From Undibacterium hunanense (GTDB lineage Bacteria > Pseudomonadota > Gammaproteobacteria > Burkholderiales > Burkholderiaceae_D), in contig NZ_JACOGF010000012.1 in NCBI RefSeq assembly GCF_014284335.1, positions 1 to 64,000 on the forward strand: a stretch of 64,000 bases of DNA. Reading direction: 5' to 3'. Below, piece by piece: positions 63,869 through 64,000 of the stretch (the stretch's first letter is position 1; every line of letters begins with the position of its first letter). Below the pieces are notes generated by a model. The model saw nothing but the letters and a program-made list of their open reading frames with translations. It searched no databases and was not told the DNA's origin. The translations under genes and the position numbers were made by a program.

Positions 63869-63906
63869 AAAAACAGCCCGCAAGGCATCCGCCTGCGGAC
63901 TGTTTT
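63869..63906. terminator. Bidirectional terminator before the partial minus-strand gene
   Basis: aaaacagcccgcaaggc and gcctgcggactgtttt around atcc, with A and T runs at each side. Confidence 0.85.
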
Positions 63907-63922
63907 CATTCAATGGTCAGTG

Positions 63923-64000
63923 CTAATCCGCCAACACTGATTGCAAAGACACAGGGCGGCTGGCCTGGGTGTTCGGGAACAGCCACCAGCGCCTGCCGGT
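63923..64000 (-). CDS. Unidentified minus-strand gene, C-terminal 25 residues
   Basis: The open frame ending at 63923 (TAG) runs off the window. The readable tail is GRRWWLFPNTQASRPVSLQS then VLAD. It is followed by a good terminator at 63869-63906, which supports its being a real 3' end. I cannot identify the protein from 25 residues. Confidence 0.5.
   Translation of the reverse strand, partial: TGRRWWLFPNTQASRPVSLQSVLAD

Overview
The window reads as chromosomal DNA of a betaproteobacterium close to the Oxalobacteraceae (an Undibacterium-like organism is my best guess). The grounds are moderate GC, DUF4214 proteins, the folK-pcnB-hda-purM neighbourhood, an Anbu proteasome-homologue operon, and many TonB/RND-type envelope genes. 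The genus is inferred from gene content only. I saw no rRNA, tRNA, CRISPR array, phage or plasmid backbone.

Layout. 1-2290: the right part of an IS3-family element, inserted in the loop of a structured repeat, followed by two more copies of that repeat (a fourth is at 61.9-62.2 kb). 2.3-8.1 kb: housekeeping and accessory genes (AzlCD amino-acid exporter, zinc-finger protein, NTF2-like protein, YheT hydrolase, BepA protease, MoaC). 8.1-17.8 kb: type IV pilin and glycosylation island, with a PglL-type O-oligosaccharyltransferase, two intact pilin genes around a wrecked one, a GT-C-like membrane protein and four sugar-handling enzymes. 17.8-24.6 kb: RTX/DUF4214 protein, nucleosidase, aspartic protease, Vat-type acetyltransferase, cupin, AraC regulator, di-iron-like hydrolase. 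24.7-32.4 kb: TetR regulator, RND adaptor and pump, isoaspartyl methyltransferase, rhodanese and TolC, all on the minus strand.

32.8-45 kb is a carbohydrate-uptake locus: GH28 polygalacturonase-like enzyme, LacI regulator, flavin-dependent tryptophan-halogenase-like protein, TonB-dependent receptor, GH1 beta-glucosidase and MFS transporter. At least eight near-palindromic TGAAAACGTTTTCA-type operators sit in front of lacI, between halogenase and receptor, and between GH1 and MFS, so these genes probably form one local regulon. 45.3-47.9 kb: transsulfuration pair (cystathionine beta-synthase and a cystathionine gamma-synthase/lyase). 48-50.2 kb: S41 protease lipoprotein with DUF4214 repeats. 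50.5 kb: tag. 51.2-55.6 kb: ATP-grasp / alpha-E / transglutaminase / Anbu operon. 55.9-63.2 kb: purM, AI-2E permease, hda, HAD phosphatase, pcnB, folK, DUF486 protein, panB. 63.2-63.9 kb: a repeat-bounded segment carrying a small lipoprotein gene.

The most unusual content is non-coding. There are three families of interspersed structured repeats, one with covarying stems. Short tandem repeats of 10-14 bp lie at or just after the stop codons of at least seven genes. A promoter with MerR-like geometry precedes the RND operon, and the LacI operator cluster lies around the halogenase/receptor locus.
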